Shown here: in pieces, positions 32,465 through 44,387 of the stretch
Position numbering within the stretch: position 1 is the stretch's first letter
Layout: each line of letters opens with the position of its first letter
Origin: Carettochelys insculpta
Taxonomy: Eukaryota > Chordata > Testudines > Carettochelyidae
DNA length: 64,000 bases
Assembly (NCBI RefSeq): GCF_033958435.1
Contig: NC_134137.1
Span: forward strand, 113,780,501-113,844,500
Direction: 5' to 3'
The notes under the pieces: generated by a model
Databases searched by the model: none
What the model saw: the letters and a program-made list of their open reading frames with translations, nothing else
Told to the model about the DNA's origin: nothing
Translations under genes and position numbers: made by a program

Positions 32465-32955
32465 TCTGTCTCTGTTTGTGCCTCTCTCTCTCTCTCTAGT
32501 TCTAACCTGTCTCCTTCAGCCTCTCTCTCACACTCTCTTCATTTGTATTTAATGTCAATTTAAAGTCTTTGGTAAAAACTCTTTTGTAAAAGCTACCTCT
32601 TTTCATAATGTGGGTGACTCAAACAATTTCTCTCATCTGGAAAAGAGATTTCTGAAAAATGTTTATTTGTTTTCGATGGTGGAAGGGAATTAGAACAATG
32701 CAGTCTCAGGTGGAGCATTTTTTTCCCATAACACGTCAGCCAAAAAAAAAAAACCCAGAATGAAATGGGACTGAAGGAACTATGGGATAGGTGCCCATAA
32801 TGCACTGCTGCAACAGTCAAACTTTGGTGATTTAGTGAGGACACATTAAGTCAACTTTGTGATCAGGGTGGATGCTAAACTTCAACTTTATAAACTCTAG
32901 TGGTAAAAAGTTGATTTTAATAAATTTGACTTTATTTCGTAGTGTAGATGAAGCC
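32465..32955. other. Right end of the Harbinger-like host element
   Basis: This is non-coding sequence outside H1 that aligns with the minus strand of 16376-16870. It ends in the TTA-flanked terminus. It also has a CT-rich run near 32485-32500. Confidence 0.7.
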
Positions 32956-33555
32956 TTAGGGAGAAATCCTGCTCTACTACTCTGTGGCCAGAGAAGCTCT
33001 CGATATATAGCAGAATCTTAGTTTAGCGAAACCTTAGTTAGGCTACACAGTTATGCACACAACCGTTAACGATCATCATGAATAGCAAAGTTTAACTGTA
33101 TTTTTGTTTTTAGAAATGATTTAATAAAGATCTGGATGTGATGTTTACCAGGAGTCTGAATATCTTAAGTAAAACACAAAATAAAATCTGCAGTTGAATA
33201 CACATTTCAACACAACTGAATATCAGTATTACAGGATAAGGAAGAATCAAATATCAGAACATAACAGTACTCCCACACAAAGTTACACAACACAGACAGT
33301 GTTTCTACCTGGCAAAATCAGTTAAGTGGGAGTTTAATCTTTATCTCATTTCACTATGCCAAATTTTAACAGCTACTTAAGGGAACGGGCAAAATTAAAA
33401 TTCATTTCTGGAGACACTATTATGGCAACAATCTGAACACTGAACCTTTCTCTTCATTAAGTTTCATAGTTTCAATGAATATGTTATTCTGCTGTCAGTA
33501 CTGCAGAGAATCAACCAGGTCTATAGACATTCTGAATGAAGTCTTTCCCCTGTAA

Positions 33556-34290
33556 AGCTATCAAAACAAAAAAGCAGTCAAGTAGCACTTTAAAGACTAA
33601 CAAAATAATTTATTAGGTGATGAGCCTTCATGGGACAGACCCACTTCTTCAGACCATAGCCATATCAGAACAGACTCAATATTTAAGGCACAGAGAACCA
33701 AAAACAGTAATCAAAGAGGACAAATCAGAAAAAAATTATCAAGGTGAGCAAATCAGAGAATAAAGGAGTGGAAGGGGGGGCGTAGATGGTCAAGAACTAG
33801 ATTAAGCCAAGTGTGCAAACGAGCCTCTATAGTGACTCAGAAAATTCCCATCCTGGTTCAAACCTCGTGTTAATGTGCCGAATTTGAATATAAAAGACAA
33901 TTCAGCTGCCTTCCTCTCAACAGTGGTGCAAAAATTTTTCTTCAGTAACATGCAAACTCTTAAGTCATTAACAGACTGGCCCACTCCATTAAAATGTTGA
34001 CTAACTGGTTTGTGGATCTGGAGTGTTTGTATGTCTCTTTTGTGCCCTTTAACTCTTTGTATAAGGGAGTTAGAAGTCTGTCCAATGTACAAAGCATCTG
34101 GACATTGTTGGCACATGATGGCATATATGATGTTAGTTGAGGAACATGAGAATGTGCCCGTGAGTCTGTGAATAACCTGGTTAAGTCCAGTGATGGTATT
34201 ACCAGAAAAAATATGTGAACAAAGCTGGCAGTGGGCTTTGTTGAAAGGAACGGTTCCAGGACTGTAAAGTTGTGTGACCCTCAGCCACCA
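33556..34290 (-). mobile_element. Penelope-like element, 5'-truncated: GIY-YIG endonuclease and 3' UTR
   Basis: PLEs are retroelements with a reverse transcriptase followed by a GIY-YIG endonuclease. On the minus strand a frame is open from 34290 to the stop at 33802. It carries FNKAHCQLCSHIFSG, GLNQVIHRLTG, then FSCSSTNIIYAIMCQQCPD and ALYIGQTSNSLIQRVKGHK, with the C-x2-C pair, the YIGQT block and the Arg and His residues of the family, followed by HKPVSQHF. The first ATG gives only 104 codons, but homology extends well upstream of it. The 3' UTR (33801-33556) contains CCCATGAAGGCTCATCACC and the CTTTAAAGTGCTACTTGACT tail found in three other places in the window. The reverse transcriptase is lost. 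Confidence 0.85.
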
Positions 34291-34764
34291 TTAAAAGAAC
34301 TGGGTTGTCAGCCTAGCTGAAAGCCTCTGGTAGGCGAGCTGTAGCACTCTACAGTCACCAGAACTTCTGCTCCAACCCCACTATATGAATGTACATTAGC
34401 TGCCTTGTCTTCTAAATGAATGATGATCCAAAACTGGAATCTCAAGTCTGAAACCATACAAATGTCAAAAGCTTAATGGATTCCAATACAGAATCTGCTG
34501 GTCAAAATCAAATCCTGCTGTTTGATTCCAGATAGAGAAAGGGCATGCTTTCCAATTTCACTTTAGACATAGATCTAGTTTCACAACCTGACCCCAAGGT
34601 ACCAAGTAACTTGAAGGTCAGATGACAAGAAGGATGTGTCTACATGTCAGCAAAATTTATGGGGTGTGTTAGTATTCCATCCCCCTGGGAGACATTAATT
34701 GTGCCAGCATAAAATCTAGTGCACACAGCAATACGTCAGTGGGAGAGGTTCTGCTCATGGGACT

Positions 34765-34820
34765 GGTTTTTTTTTGTTTTTGTTTTTTGTTTTGTTTTCT
34801 GGGTTTTGTTTTTTGTTTTT
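34765..34820. repeat. T-rich (TTTTTG)n simple repeat
   Basis: Irregular runs of T broken by single G over about 56 bp. It produces an artefactual aromatic-rich plus-strand frame and a Lys/Asn-rich minus-strand frame. Confidence 0.85.
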
Positions 34821-35271
34821 AATCTCAACAGGATAGCTCTCCCCGGCAGTACAGACCACATTCCTGACAAATGCTGGCACAGCTACTTTGCTGCAGTGCT
34901 GCAAGTGCAGACATTCCCTTAAACGTCCACATTCACCATAGTGTAATCTTTGCAACATCAGCCTCTCTCATACGATTTCCACCGTTTTGTTTTGAAATTT
35001 TTCAGGCGCTATTCATGATATAGCAGAATGACTTTTGAAGCTTTCACTGGAGGGTTTGGCTCTATCCCATTTCCCTATCACAGCTCTGCCAAGCTGGTAC
35101 AGCTGAGATCCTAAGTATTACCACAGACAAGTTACATAATGAATTATCTATGTGTTAACATGCTTCCACATTTTATTTGTAATAGCTCGTTGTGGGAACT
35201 AGTGGTAAGTGCTGTATGACACACAGAAAGAAGAATTTACATTTCAAGGTATTCTGGATCTATAGATTATG

Positions 35272-35757
35272 TAGGGTCACCATCCGTTCTGTTTCTGGCA
35301 GAACAGTCCTGTATTTTGTGTGCCAGGAAGGCATCCTGATTTATATTCAAAATTGGGCTAATTGCCCCCTATTTGCAGGGGCAGGGGGAGCAGCTGCTGC
35401 CCAGTTCCTGGTTCCCTGCAGCTCATGGGAACTGGACTGGCATAGCTGTGCCTGGCTCCCCACTCCCAGAACTATGGCGAGATGGGAACCCACCCACACC
35501 ACTAGGTTCCCAGCTTCCCACACTGAGGCGGATCTTGGAGGAGCAACAGCAGCTGTTGCTTCCTTCCCAGCTCCCTGAGGCTCAGGGAAGTCAGGAGGAG
35601 CACCAGCAGTTGCTGCCAGCTTCCCGACTCCCCATGCTTCAGGGAAGCCAGGATGACCATCAGTGGTTGCTGCCTCCTTCCCACCTGTGTGTCTGCTGCC
35701 CAGTTCCTGGCTCCCTACGCTGGCTCCCTATTTGGAATAGGGAGATATGGTCACCTA
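35272..35757. mobile_element. Non-autonomous hAT-superfamily element with exact 8-bp target duplication
   Basis: Termini TAGGGTCACCATCCGTTC and GAGATATGGTCACCTA are inverted repeats sharing TAGG(G)TSACCAT. An exact 8-bp duplication AGATTATG lies on both sides (35264-35271 and 35758-35765), diagnostic of hAT-type insertion. The interior is a G/C-rich tandem array, listed separately, with no transposase. The open frames at 35192-35768 pass through element ends and are not genes. Confidence 0.88.
35537..35695. repeat. 57-bp tandem repeat, about 2.8 copies, inside the hAT element
   Basis: Units start at 35537 (GGAGGAGCAACAGCAG), 35594 (GGAGGAGCACCAGCAG) and 35651 (GGATGACCATCAGTGG), exactly 57 bases apart. 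Each contains TTGCTGCC/TTGCTTCC and CTTCAGGGAAG-type words. 57 is a multiple of three, so the array stays open in one plus-strand frame, but it has no coding context. Confidence 0.88.
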
Positions 35758-35931
35758 AGATTATGTGACCAGTTGTTGTAAGAATTCTATAGTGTATATT
35801 AAAAAGCCAACTTCTGTTGGTTAGCTATGATAGGACACAATCACGTATTGTGGGTTTGTTTCTGTAATGGGAAAAAAACAAATAAATGTGCATATATACA
35901 TGCCCAGATAATTATAATTTATTTATATAGG

Positions 35932-36822
35932 TATAACCCTTCTGCCAGTAGCAGTTGGCAGCAGCCAGGGCTGGGTTCAATATCTAGAAGTTCCTTTTCA
36001 TCCATCTCACACAAAACCACTCAGGCCCCCACCCAGTAGCCTGGGAAATTCGCACACCCCCTGGGTGCCTCGGAGAGGCAATGCTTCCCCACTTGCAAGC
36101 ACAGAGTCTGGGTGTAGAAAAAAAACTTTTTAATGAAAGAGGCATAAAAGTTACATGTCATTAGCTTGGGAAAATACCACACCCAGAGTTCATAACCGAC
36201 TGCTAAGTCACTGTTCCAGCTCAAATGGATTGAGCAATGTCCTTTGCTTCTCAGGCTCACCAGTCAAACCCTGTAACGCCATGGCTACACTAGCCCCCAC
36301 CTTTCAGAAGGATCATGGTAATGAGAAACTTTGTCAGATGCTAATGAGGTGCTGTCATGAATATGCAGTGCCTCATTAACATAATGGTGGCTGTGCACAT
36401 TTTGAAAGTGCCACTTTCAAAATGCACGCTGCCTGTGTAGATGGGGCCTTTTGAAAGGAACCCCCCCACACACAACTTCGAAAGCCCCTTCTCCCCACTG
36501 CTACCTCACAATACTCAAATGAGGGGAGTCCTGTGCGATCCATATCTTATCGAGAAATGATGATCACCCTACCCCCCCACAACAACTTCAAGCATTGCTG
36601 AGATTCCACAATTCTGACACTGGATAATAGCATAATTTGTGAATTTACAATAACATGTTGTTTACAATAGATGAAAACCTATTGCTTCACCTGCTACCCA
36701 TCAGTCTTTGTTTGCAAGTCATTATATATGCACACCTTTGCATTTTCATGTAAATGATCTCTAGAGGACATACTCTTCAAATCCTCCAGCAGTATTAAGC
36801 TCCTGCTGGCATATTCATTACA
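35932..36822 (-). repeat. LTR-like dispersed repeat, copy 2 (inverted relative to copy 1)
   Basis: On the minus strand it runs from TGTAATGAATATGCCAGCAG through TGATGGGTAGCAGGTGAAGC, CTTGAAGTTGTTGTGGG and TTTCATTAAAAAGTT to GCAGAAGGGTTATA, collinear with 18518-19575. The 16-kb interval and opposite orientation make these two separate insertions, not the two LTRs of one provirus. A MITE fragment at 36286-36515 interrupts it. No target duplication was found. Confidence 0.6.
36286..36515. mobile_element. Half of an AATGAGGTGCTG-family MITE
   Basis: It begins GCCATGGCTACACTAGCCCC and has ATGCTAATGAGGTGCTG, CAGTGCCTCATTAACATAAT and GGGGCCTTTTGAAAGGAACC, the left-half landmarks of the 12356 and 50065 elements. 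No right arm follows; the LTR-like sequence resumes near 36516. Confidence 0.65.
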
Positions 36823-37850
36823 TCGGTCTGCGGGTGTTTTGCAGACTCAATAATAATAAATAATGTAACAAATAAATAAAGAGTTGTATTTTAGTACCCC
36901 TGGTCACTGCTGTCTCCTCTTGCCCTGGTCCCAGAGCTCCCCATCACTCTCAAGGACTCTGCTGCTTCCCCCACATACCCCAATTGCCTTTCCATGGCCT
37001 CACCTGAGGGTAATTATGCTCCTTTCCTCTTGACCATGGTACCTAGTAAGGTTGCTTCTCCTGATGCCCTGTCCCTGGCTGAAATGTAAAGTGGGAGCCC
37101 TCTGTCTGGAGCAGGGGCAGGGCTGTAGCATAGAATCTGATTTGAGCTCTAATGCTGAAACCTGACTGCTCCCCTATCTCTGCCAGGAGTCTGTCATGGT
37201 TAGAGGCAAAAACTCTGGTGAGCTCATATAGCCAGGGTAGCCGCATTTAAAAACAACAAAAAAAATGCTAGATGGTTGTGGTCATCTTTTCTGAATTCTC
37301 ATGTTCATTGTCTTCCCTTCTTGACTCGGAAGAGAATGCTTTGCTCTATATTCCTTTCAACATGCTCTGGATTTTGATAGAGATAACCAAATCTCACCCT
37401 TCAGGTCTTCAGATGGGCACTTGCAAGTGCCAGGAAGGAGACATTTTTTCTCTGCTGTATAAGTGGCCTGATGCATTTCTCTTCTCTCTTTCCTCAGAAG
37501 CAAATAAAGATGGCAATAATGGAAGACTAGTGCTCCAGTAAAAAACATCCTCTTTTCTCAAAGCTTGGCTTGTGTGTCTTGCCATATTTGCAGAGCAGTT
37601 TAATCATTTGAGGTCTGGACTAAGTCAAGTTATTGGGCTCAATATAGCACTATGTGGGTGAAATTTAACAGTCTGCCATATATAGATCGGATTGGAGGAG
37701 TTCATGGTTTCCTCTGGCATTTTATTTTATGAAAGTAATAAAAATTACTTTGATTTCTGCTGTGAATTCAAGAGTGTGAGTTAGTGCAAATTTTGCTTTC
37801 TAAGAAAGATCTCTGCTGTTTCTTCTAATGCTTATGTCAATAAACCTATC

Positions 37851-38242
37851 AGCTGGGTCTACCCTACAGAGTTTTGTCAACAGAAAAGGCCTTCTGTCGA
37901 CATAACTCATGGAACGTCCACACACTTAAGGCATTCTTTCGACAGAACTCCGCATTTTTCTTGACAGTATTATCCCTCAAAAATATGAGGCATAACAATC
38001 TCTGGACAGAATACTGTAGACAAAAGTGCAATGCAGACACTTCTGTTGACAGAGAGGGTTTCCGGTTGCCGGGCTGCCTTCTTTGCAGAGCTGCCATTCC
38101 GTTTTCTGGTACCAGAGGGCAGTGCAGCATGGCAGTTCTCTGTCAACAGAGCAAGTTGAATGTAGGTGCAATCCATCGACAGAATACTGTTGACATTGCC
38201 CTGTAAAGTTTGTCGACAGATGCTTCTAGTGTAGACATAGCC
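37851..38242. mobile_element. Full-length Harbinger-type MITE, TGTTGACA family
   Basis: Left end AGCTGGGTCTACCCTACAGAG, right end TTCTAGTGTAGACATAGCC, flanked by an exact ATC duplication (37848-37850, 38243-38245). The interior has several TGTCGACA and TGTTGACA words (37904, 37937, 38044, 38173, 38186, 38211). It is 392 bp long, matching the 15329 copy. Overlapping frames on both strands come from the inverted-repeat interior. Confidence 0.86.
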
Positions 38243-38245
38243 ATC

Positions 38246-41239
38246 TAGTCTCTTTTGGAAAGCAAATAGATAAAGGATATAAATGTTCCAAATTCATTTT
38301 TTTTTAAATTTGGGAGGTACTCATTTCTAACATATACCTGCAGCTTTTGATTCTGTTGTAATACTATCTTTCTTTTCTTACACTCTGATGCTGTTAAATT
38401 TTATGTAAAAATGATTAAATCTATTTATTCTGAGCTGAAAAACACATTTTATGTTAAAACAGTGCCATAGGCATAATAAATGTATCAGCTTTATGTCTGT
38501 ATTACATCTTGATTACTATTTTTAATTTATTGATGCATTCTCAAGGGTAATTATTTCAATACAAACTCAATTTTAATCTGAAATGTCACTCACAACTACA
38601 AAAATGGTTTCTACTATTAAAAATTTGAACCTACTTAATCTTCAACATGTCACTATGGGTGCTATGTACTTTATTCAGCCAAGGAATTTTAGGAGATGAC
38701 ATCATGTCTGAGAAGGTGTCACTCACTCTCTGCAGCAAAGATTCCTTACCCAGCTAAAGTAGCTTTTTGAGGTGCTACTTGTAGACTCAGGCTGGCAGAG
38801 TAGAGCTATCTAAACAGATGCGTAATCTTCCCTGGATGTAAAAACATGAAAGGAAACAGTTTGATAAACAGCATACAGTAGACTGCCATGATATGCAAAC
38901 AGGATGATTCCCAATGCATATCTCTGGTGGACTTGGGAAGGACAGCATTACTGATGCATTCATTGTAGTACTCTGGCCCTTGGAGACCAGGAGGAAAAAG
39001 CTAGTAGAAGTTTAGCAGCATCTGGAGAGGTGAAAATAAAATGTAACAAAAGGGGCTGTTATAGCTATCAGAAAAGTCTAAACAATTCTTGATCCATACT
39101 AGATAAAAGAGGTCTGGAAACAGAGCAGGATCATTCTTCATTTCAAGCAGTCCTGTGATCAGACAAAAGTGAGATAGCAGCTGCTTAAATAGAGTTAACA
39201 ATCCAGACACTTCGGTACCAATAAAAAGCTACTGTACAGTGTGTTGTAGCAGTTTGCTTTTAAACATAAATCAGCTTTCCAGCTGCAAACAATTTATGCT
39301 AGCAGAACTTTAAAAAAAAAGAAAAAAAATCACTGATATGCCTACAGGAAGAAAATGTTAATACTCACTTCAAGGCTGGTGAAAAAACTAAGCATATATT
39401 TTAGGTCACATTTAATAATTAAAAACCCTTTATGAACTTAGTTTGGGTTAGGCGCATTTGTGCCAATTAATGTTTTTAGGAGACCACACTCCTTTTTTAT
39501 TTGAAATTTGGCAATTTGAATGCTGAGACACCATGGGTTAACTGTATTTTATATAGATGCATCTACATCGAGATCTGATACAAATTACATTTTTTTTTCA
39601 AAAGTTAACCAGACCTATCAAGACACCCTTCTGCAACAGAAATATCCTGTATGAGGGATTCAGCCTCTGTTCCCCACCAGCCTCCCAGGTCCACCTGTCT
39701 AAGTCATTCTGAGCAGGTCAGATCCAGTGTCTGAAGTATGCTCTGCAGGCATCACAACAAAGAGGCTTGCACAAGTCTGGTAAATTTCACATTACTAACC
39801 TGCAATTTAAGAGTAAAGTGAAAATTACCAGGCTAGTAAATTTCACTTTGAAGACTGCTGTACAGGCCTAACAGACTGTGGCTTAGAGCAGCATGAGAGC
39901 ATGGGAAAGGAGAACAGAGAGGAGACCAAAGAATACTAAAGAACCGTAGCAGCTCAGCCAATATATTGCCAGAAAATCACCACCATAGATAGGAGGTGAT
40001 TTTGTCTGACTATATCTCCAGCACTCTGCCCATTGATCCACCTCTCTGGAGATTCTTTTAATATTCAGATTTATGAGCAGCTCCTCATTGCCACTTTTAA
40101 TAAATGGTTAGAAAAATGTTTCTTGTTTTCCCTTCCCTAATGGAGAAATTATCTGTCTGCTGCACACATTTTACTTGGAGTGCAGAAAAAACATGCTACG
40201 GTATTACAAATAAGAATATTGAAGACCTGGACCAGCAATAGGTTAAAGGATCAGGGCCACTGAGTTCTGTCACATGAGTAATACAGCCATTTCAAGCTCA
40301 GCTCAATAAAAACTGCATAGCTTAACACATTGTAACAAGCCAGGGCTTTTCTTCAACTTGTAAAGGATCCACTGCCATACCCACACTCCCTTTTGGTCAG
40401 CTTTATTTCTCAACCCCAGGGAAAACATATGCAAAGGAAACCAAAAAAAAGAAAATCTTCAGTTCACCCAGATTATAACTCCCAGGAAACATGTCACTTT
40501 TACCTCTCACTTCCTTCTCTCTCAGGGAACTCTTGACAGTCTTTCTGCACCAAACCCTACATGTGCCTAAAGTCATTCTGCACCTAAATTTGGACTAATC
40601 TAGTACTGGTCCAAATAAAGAATGACAACCTACTACTGCTATCAGCAGCTTCATTAACTCAACTCATAAATGTAGGTGCTAACAAGAACTCTGTAACCTT
40701 CTTTCATATTTTGATACAGTTTTTACTTGCGTGATCACATACTATTTTTCCATAGGATCTCAAACTCATTTGCTGCAAGGGATGGTAGTGCTCTGCTGGT
40801 GGATCAGGTATATGTGATGGAGAAGCTGTTGTTTGTAGGACTTCTGCCTCATTTGTTGCAACAGTTAGATGCTGTGTAGTGAATGAGGCAGAGGATTGCA
40901 GGGTTGGACAGGATGGTCTCATGCTACCCAGAAGCAATTAGATTTTATCCCCCTCTGAGCCTCAAAGTTCTTAGATGATACTAGTCAAGTGACTTAACCC
41001 AATTTTTTCACAGATAGTCACTAGCTGTTTGCTCCTCATTTTCTGCGTGGTCACCTGGAAGCCATAGGGTCTGATTTGCAGAAGTGCTGAGAACTCACAT
41101 CTGGAGCTGATGTCAGAAGGAGTTGTATTTGAACATACAAAGCTCTTTGCCACATTAAATACTGTACTTTGAAATATCACTTCCTAGGTGTTCAAATTTG
41201 GGTACCCAAAGTCAGTGAACATTTCTGCTTTTGTACACT
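38246..41239. other. AT-rich stretch, nothing recognised
   Basis: No conserved frame or clear repeat. A segment around 40720-40930 with GCAGGGTTGGACAGGATGGTC hints at an old CR1-type 3' end but was not convincing. Confidence 0.4.
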
Positions 41240-41372
41240 TTACACCTCAGTTCCACCTCAGTGTAAAATAGGAATATACCTCCTTACCCCACTGGGATGT
41301 TGTGAAGATAAATTAAATAATGTTTGTGAAGCATACAGATACAGTAGTGATAAGCACAAAATAAGGCACGGA
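41240..41372 (+). mobile_element. MIR-like SINE fragment
   Basis: GTGTAAAATAGGAATATACC, GGGATGTTGTGAAGATAAAT and ATGTTTGTGAAGCATACAGA follow the order of the 3' half of MIR (AAAATGGGAATAATA, GGGTTGTTGTGAGGATTAAA, ATGTAAAGCGCTT). Identity is low, as expected for an ancient element. Confidence 0.6.
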
Positions 41373-43064
41373 TCTACGCACCAGTAAGCAGAAAACAAAA
41401 TACTGAATAACTGCCTGTTAAATCAACAGTTTCCATTCTGTGCACTGATTGAGACGGGGGGTCCTCTGGCAAAAATAGTAAGTGATCATGCAATTAAACA
41501 TGTATTCATAATTCATTCAGAGATATGGAGGGAAGGGGCAAATTGAAGTTGCACAGAAAACTTTAAGTCCACATTTCTGAACTTGAAATTTCTTGACTTT
41601 GCAACCACAATAATATGTTTTTTTATCATAGTGGTTTTGTGTGGAACATACACATATTCTCTGTAGGATTAGAAACAATTGGTTTTGTTTATTGTTACGA
41701 ATTATCTGTAATCCACCTGCACTTGCTCAATCCAAATCTCCAGAAAGTTGTATGGAAAAGGAATCTCTGAAATTAGGAAACCTTAAAGAGCTCAGCTGGA
41801 AAACTTTCCTTGCCAAATACACTGAAATATAACTGTCAAACCAAAAACCTAATAAACTGTTCCTCTGCTGCAGGCCATAGAATAGAGCTGTAATAAACTC
41901 TGACCCATAAAAAGTCATGTAAACATAATAACCTGTTTTTACTAGTCCTTCAAGAACCAGGAGCAATTGATCTTCCACGGCTAAGCTCTTTTCAGTTTCT
42001 AAGCCTCCATGAGAATCCAGTAGCATTCAAACCCCTCTGGCTTCAAAAGCCAAAAATAGGAATGGGCTAAAAAAAGTTATCAGTTCTTTAGTTACTCCTC
42101 CATCCTCAATTTAGACTCAAAGCTTTTGTTTGCTTTGGGCAAAATACTGCAATACTTAGCCACAAGGAGAAACTCCAACTTGCTTCCACAGGAATTTCAG
42201 CTGAGTAAAAACTGAAAGATTCAGCTCTCTGTGGACTTCATGAATAAACAGCATAGACTTCATAGTTGTTGACTGATCCCTCTCATTACATTGTTATGAA
42301 AAATTAGTCATACTATTAAGTCTTGCTTCATGTCTTCAATAATCTTAATGAAGAGATTTCAGGCTTTTGTTATTCTATTGTTTTCATTTCTTATGTGGCA
42401 GGTGCTGCTAGCCCAAAACTTCTAAATATGCACAGTGCAATGACTGACTCAGCTGGCGACTAAGAAGTTCTTCAAAGGGTTAAAAACCTCTTTAAGTCCT
42501 CACAATATTCCTCTACAGTAAAATATGCATATATTTGCTGTTAATATATTACATATCCCATTCCTTCTCCTTCCCTTAAAAAGAGGTGTTACAGAGAACT
42601 GTTCAGAATTCAGATAATTGATCCCAGTTTTATAGTTGTCTTACCTTTCCCTAACAGGTTAAAGAATACTCTAAATCAGAACAAACCAGAATCTGGGGTG
42701 TGTTAAATCTGGGCCCAGTTCTGAATTTATGCAGATGTGTTTTCAAGTGTGCATTCTGTTTTCCTAGTCCTCAAAACAAGCCCATCAGCAGTGCAACTCT
42801 GTGACTTCAATGAGAGTCACACTTGTAGACAGCTGGCAGGATTCTCCCTCAAAAGTGAAATTCACACCTCTTAAAGCAAAAAGCCATGCAAGAGAAAAGT
42901 GTTGTATGCCCTAAGAGAACAGGAATTATTCAAAGTACCTCTTTTTGATTTGGATGCTGTAGTGCATGTAAACCCTGGTTCTAGCAGTCTACTGTTAAGA
43001 ACAAGGTACTACAGGGTTACACTATTTGATCTTTCAGAAAGGAGGACACACCTAAGAGGGTGAG
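41373..43064. other. AT-rich stretch, nothing firm
   Basis: No gene is seen. A short phrase near 42800 (GACTTCAATGAGAGTCACAC) resembles a common amniote repeat fragment but is too short to assign. Confidence 0.4.
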
Positions 43065-43157
43065 GGTCTGTCCCACGAAAGCTCACCTAATACATTATTT
43101 TGTTAGTCTTTAAAGTGTTTGACTGCTTTTTTGTTTTGATAGTATATAGACTAGAAC
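43065..43157 (+). mobile_element. Penelope-like 3' tail fragment
   Basis: GGTCTGTCCCACGAAAGCTC, ATTTTGTTAGTCTTTAAAG and TTTTGATAGTATATAGACTA match, in plus orientation, the 3' UTR ends at 33556-33650 and 46931-47030. Confidence 0.8.
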
Positions 43158-44387
43158 AGCTTTCTCTCTGTTTCTAAGACAGTGTGTGTCCGTATCAAAA
43201 TCTACCAGATCACCATGTATTAATGTACTATATATACTATAACATATTAATACAATGTAAGTTAATAGATGCTAGTAGAGATACGCTCCCCCTTTTTTTC
43301 TAGGGTGACCCTAACTAGAGGTATCCAAAGTTTTGGATTCTGTTCTTGAATTTGCAACCTGTTCTCTGTGGTCATTATTTTCAGACTGGAGTTCCCAAGT
43401 CAAATACTGAAATAAATGGTCTGAATTTCATATATGCACAGAATCTGCAGTGCCTGTACAAGGAAATGGGAAATGTTGCCTGTAGCTGCCTGCGTTTAGG
43501 TACTCGGATTTAAATATTTACCTATATTTTCCCATCTCTAACACTTCAGTAATGCAAGACTTAGTTCATTAATGTTTGCAAAATATGAGATTCTCATATG
43601 GAGGAATTACAGCAATTTCATCAATGCCAAACTATATACGTTCTAATAATAGTTGATAGTATAGCCTTAACCTTTTTCTATGAACAGTTATGTTCCTCTG
43701 TCACATACTGTATTTGACAAATTAAATAAAACACATAATTTTGTCTCCTGGTCATAAATTGTTTTTTGAAATATTCTTCAGAAAATCATTAAATGTCAAC
43801 ATGAAATTGATAGTGGGAATCTAAAAGAGCACTGCTGCTTTTTCACTGTATTTGGCCACTGCCTTACTGGGGCAAACATGGATGATATAGTGGATCTTTG
43901 CTTAAATGTAACTGTTCTTGAAAACGAATTTTGTAACTGAAATCCACAGAGTGTGCTGACATTTTAGGCAAGGTGGTGTGAAGCTTATTTCATGCTGGAA
44001 AGCCTGAGGAGCCAAGGGAATGTGTGGGATGAGCAATAAGTGTTAAAATTCTACTTTTACAATATTGGAAATGGAAAAGCTACATAGAGTATGTGGATGG
44101 GTCTAATCCATTCACTGTCTTTCAGACCGAAAGTCTCCCCGGGAGAATCACATATCCATGTGATGTCCCCAGGAACTAGATCTGACCTCTGGATTTTTGT
44201 ACCAGCTGACAAAAATCTCACAGAAAGCTCCCCAATGGCTGCAAATCTTAGGGGTTTCATTCACATGTGTTCTTCCAGTGGAGGTGAGTGGCAATGCATG
44301 CTCGCAAAATTAACTCAAAGTCTCTTTGGTTCAAATGGTACCGTAACAGGAAAGCAGACCCTGCTCTGGACTAGTATATAGCACTGA

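Larger units (their letters stand above)
24319..32955. mobile_element. Large Harbinger-like element carrying CR1-C, a SINE and Harbinger H1
   Basis: The left terminus GGCTATGTCTACACTAGAA and right terminus TAGTGTAGATGAAGCC are inverted repeats flanked by an exact TTA duplication (24316-24318, 32956-32958). The three parts not explained by nested insertions (25858-25960, 26166-28373 and 32465-32955) align in reverse with the 16376-18057 element. Shared phrases include GTGACTGTCTTCACTGCAAA at 25890, GGTGCACAGCAATTAGGTAA at 26340, and CACAAAGTTGACTTA and CCTATCCCATAGTTCC on the minus strand near 32760-32870. Without insertions it would be about 2.8 kb. No transposase of its own is seen. Confidence 0.8.

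Noticed and set aside
34636..34930. Possible MITE between GTGTCTACATGTCAGC and GTGCAGACATTCCC
   Set aside because: The termini match only weakly and no target duplication or interior homology was seen.
18518..36822. The two LTR-like repeats as the ends of one 18-kb provirus
   Set aside because: They are in inverted, not direct, orientation, and the interval holds unrelated CR1 and Harbinger elements without any retroviral-type coding region.
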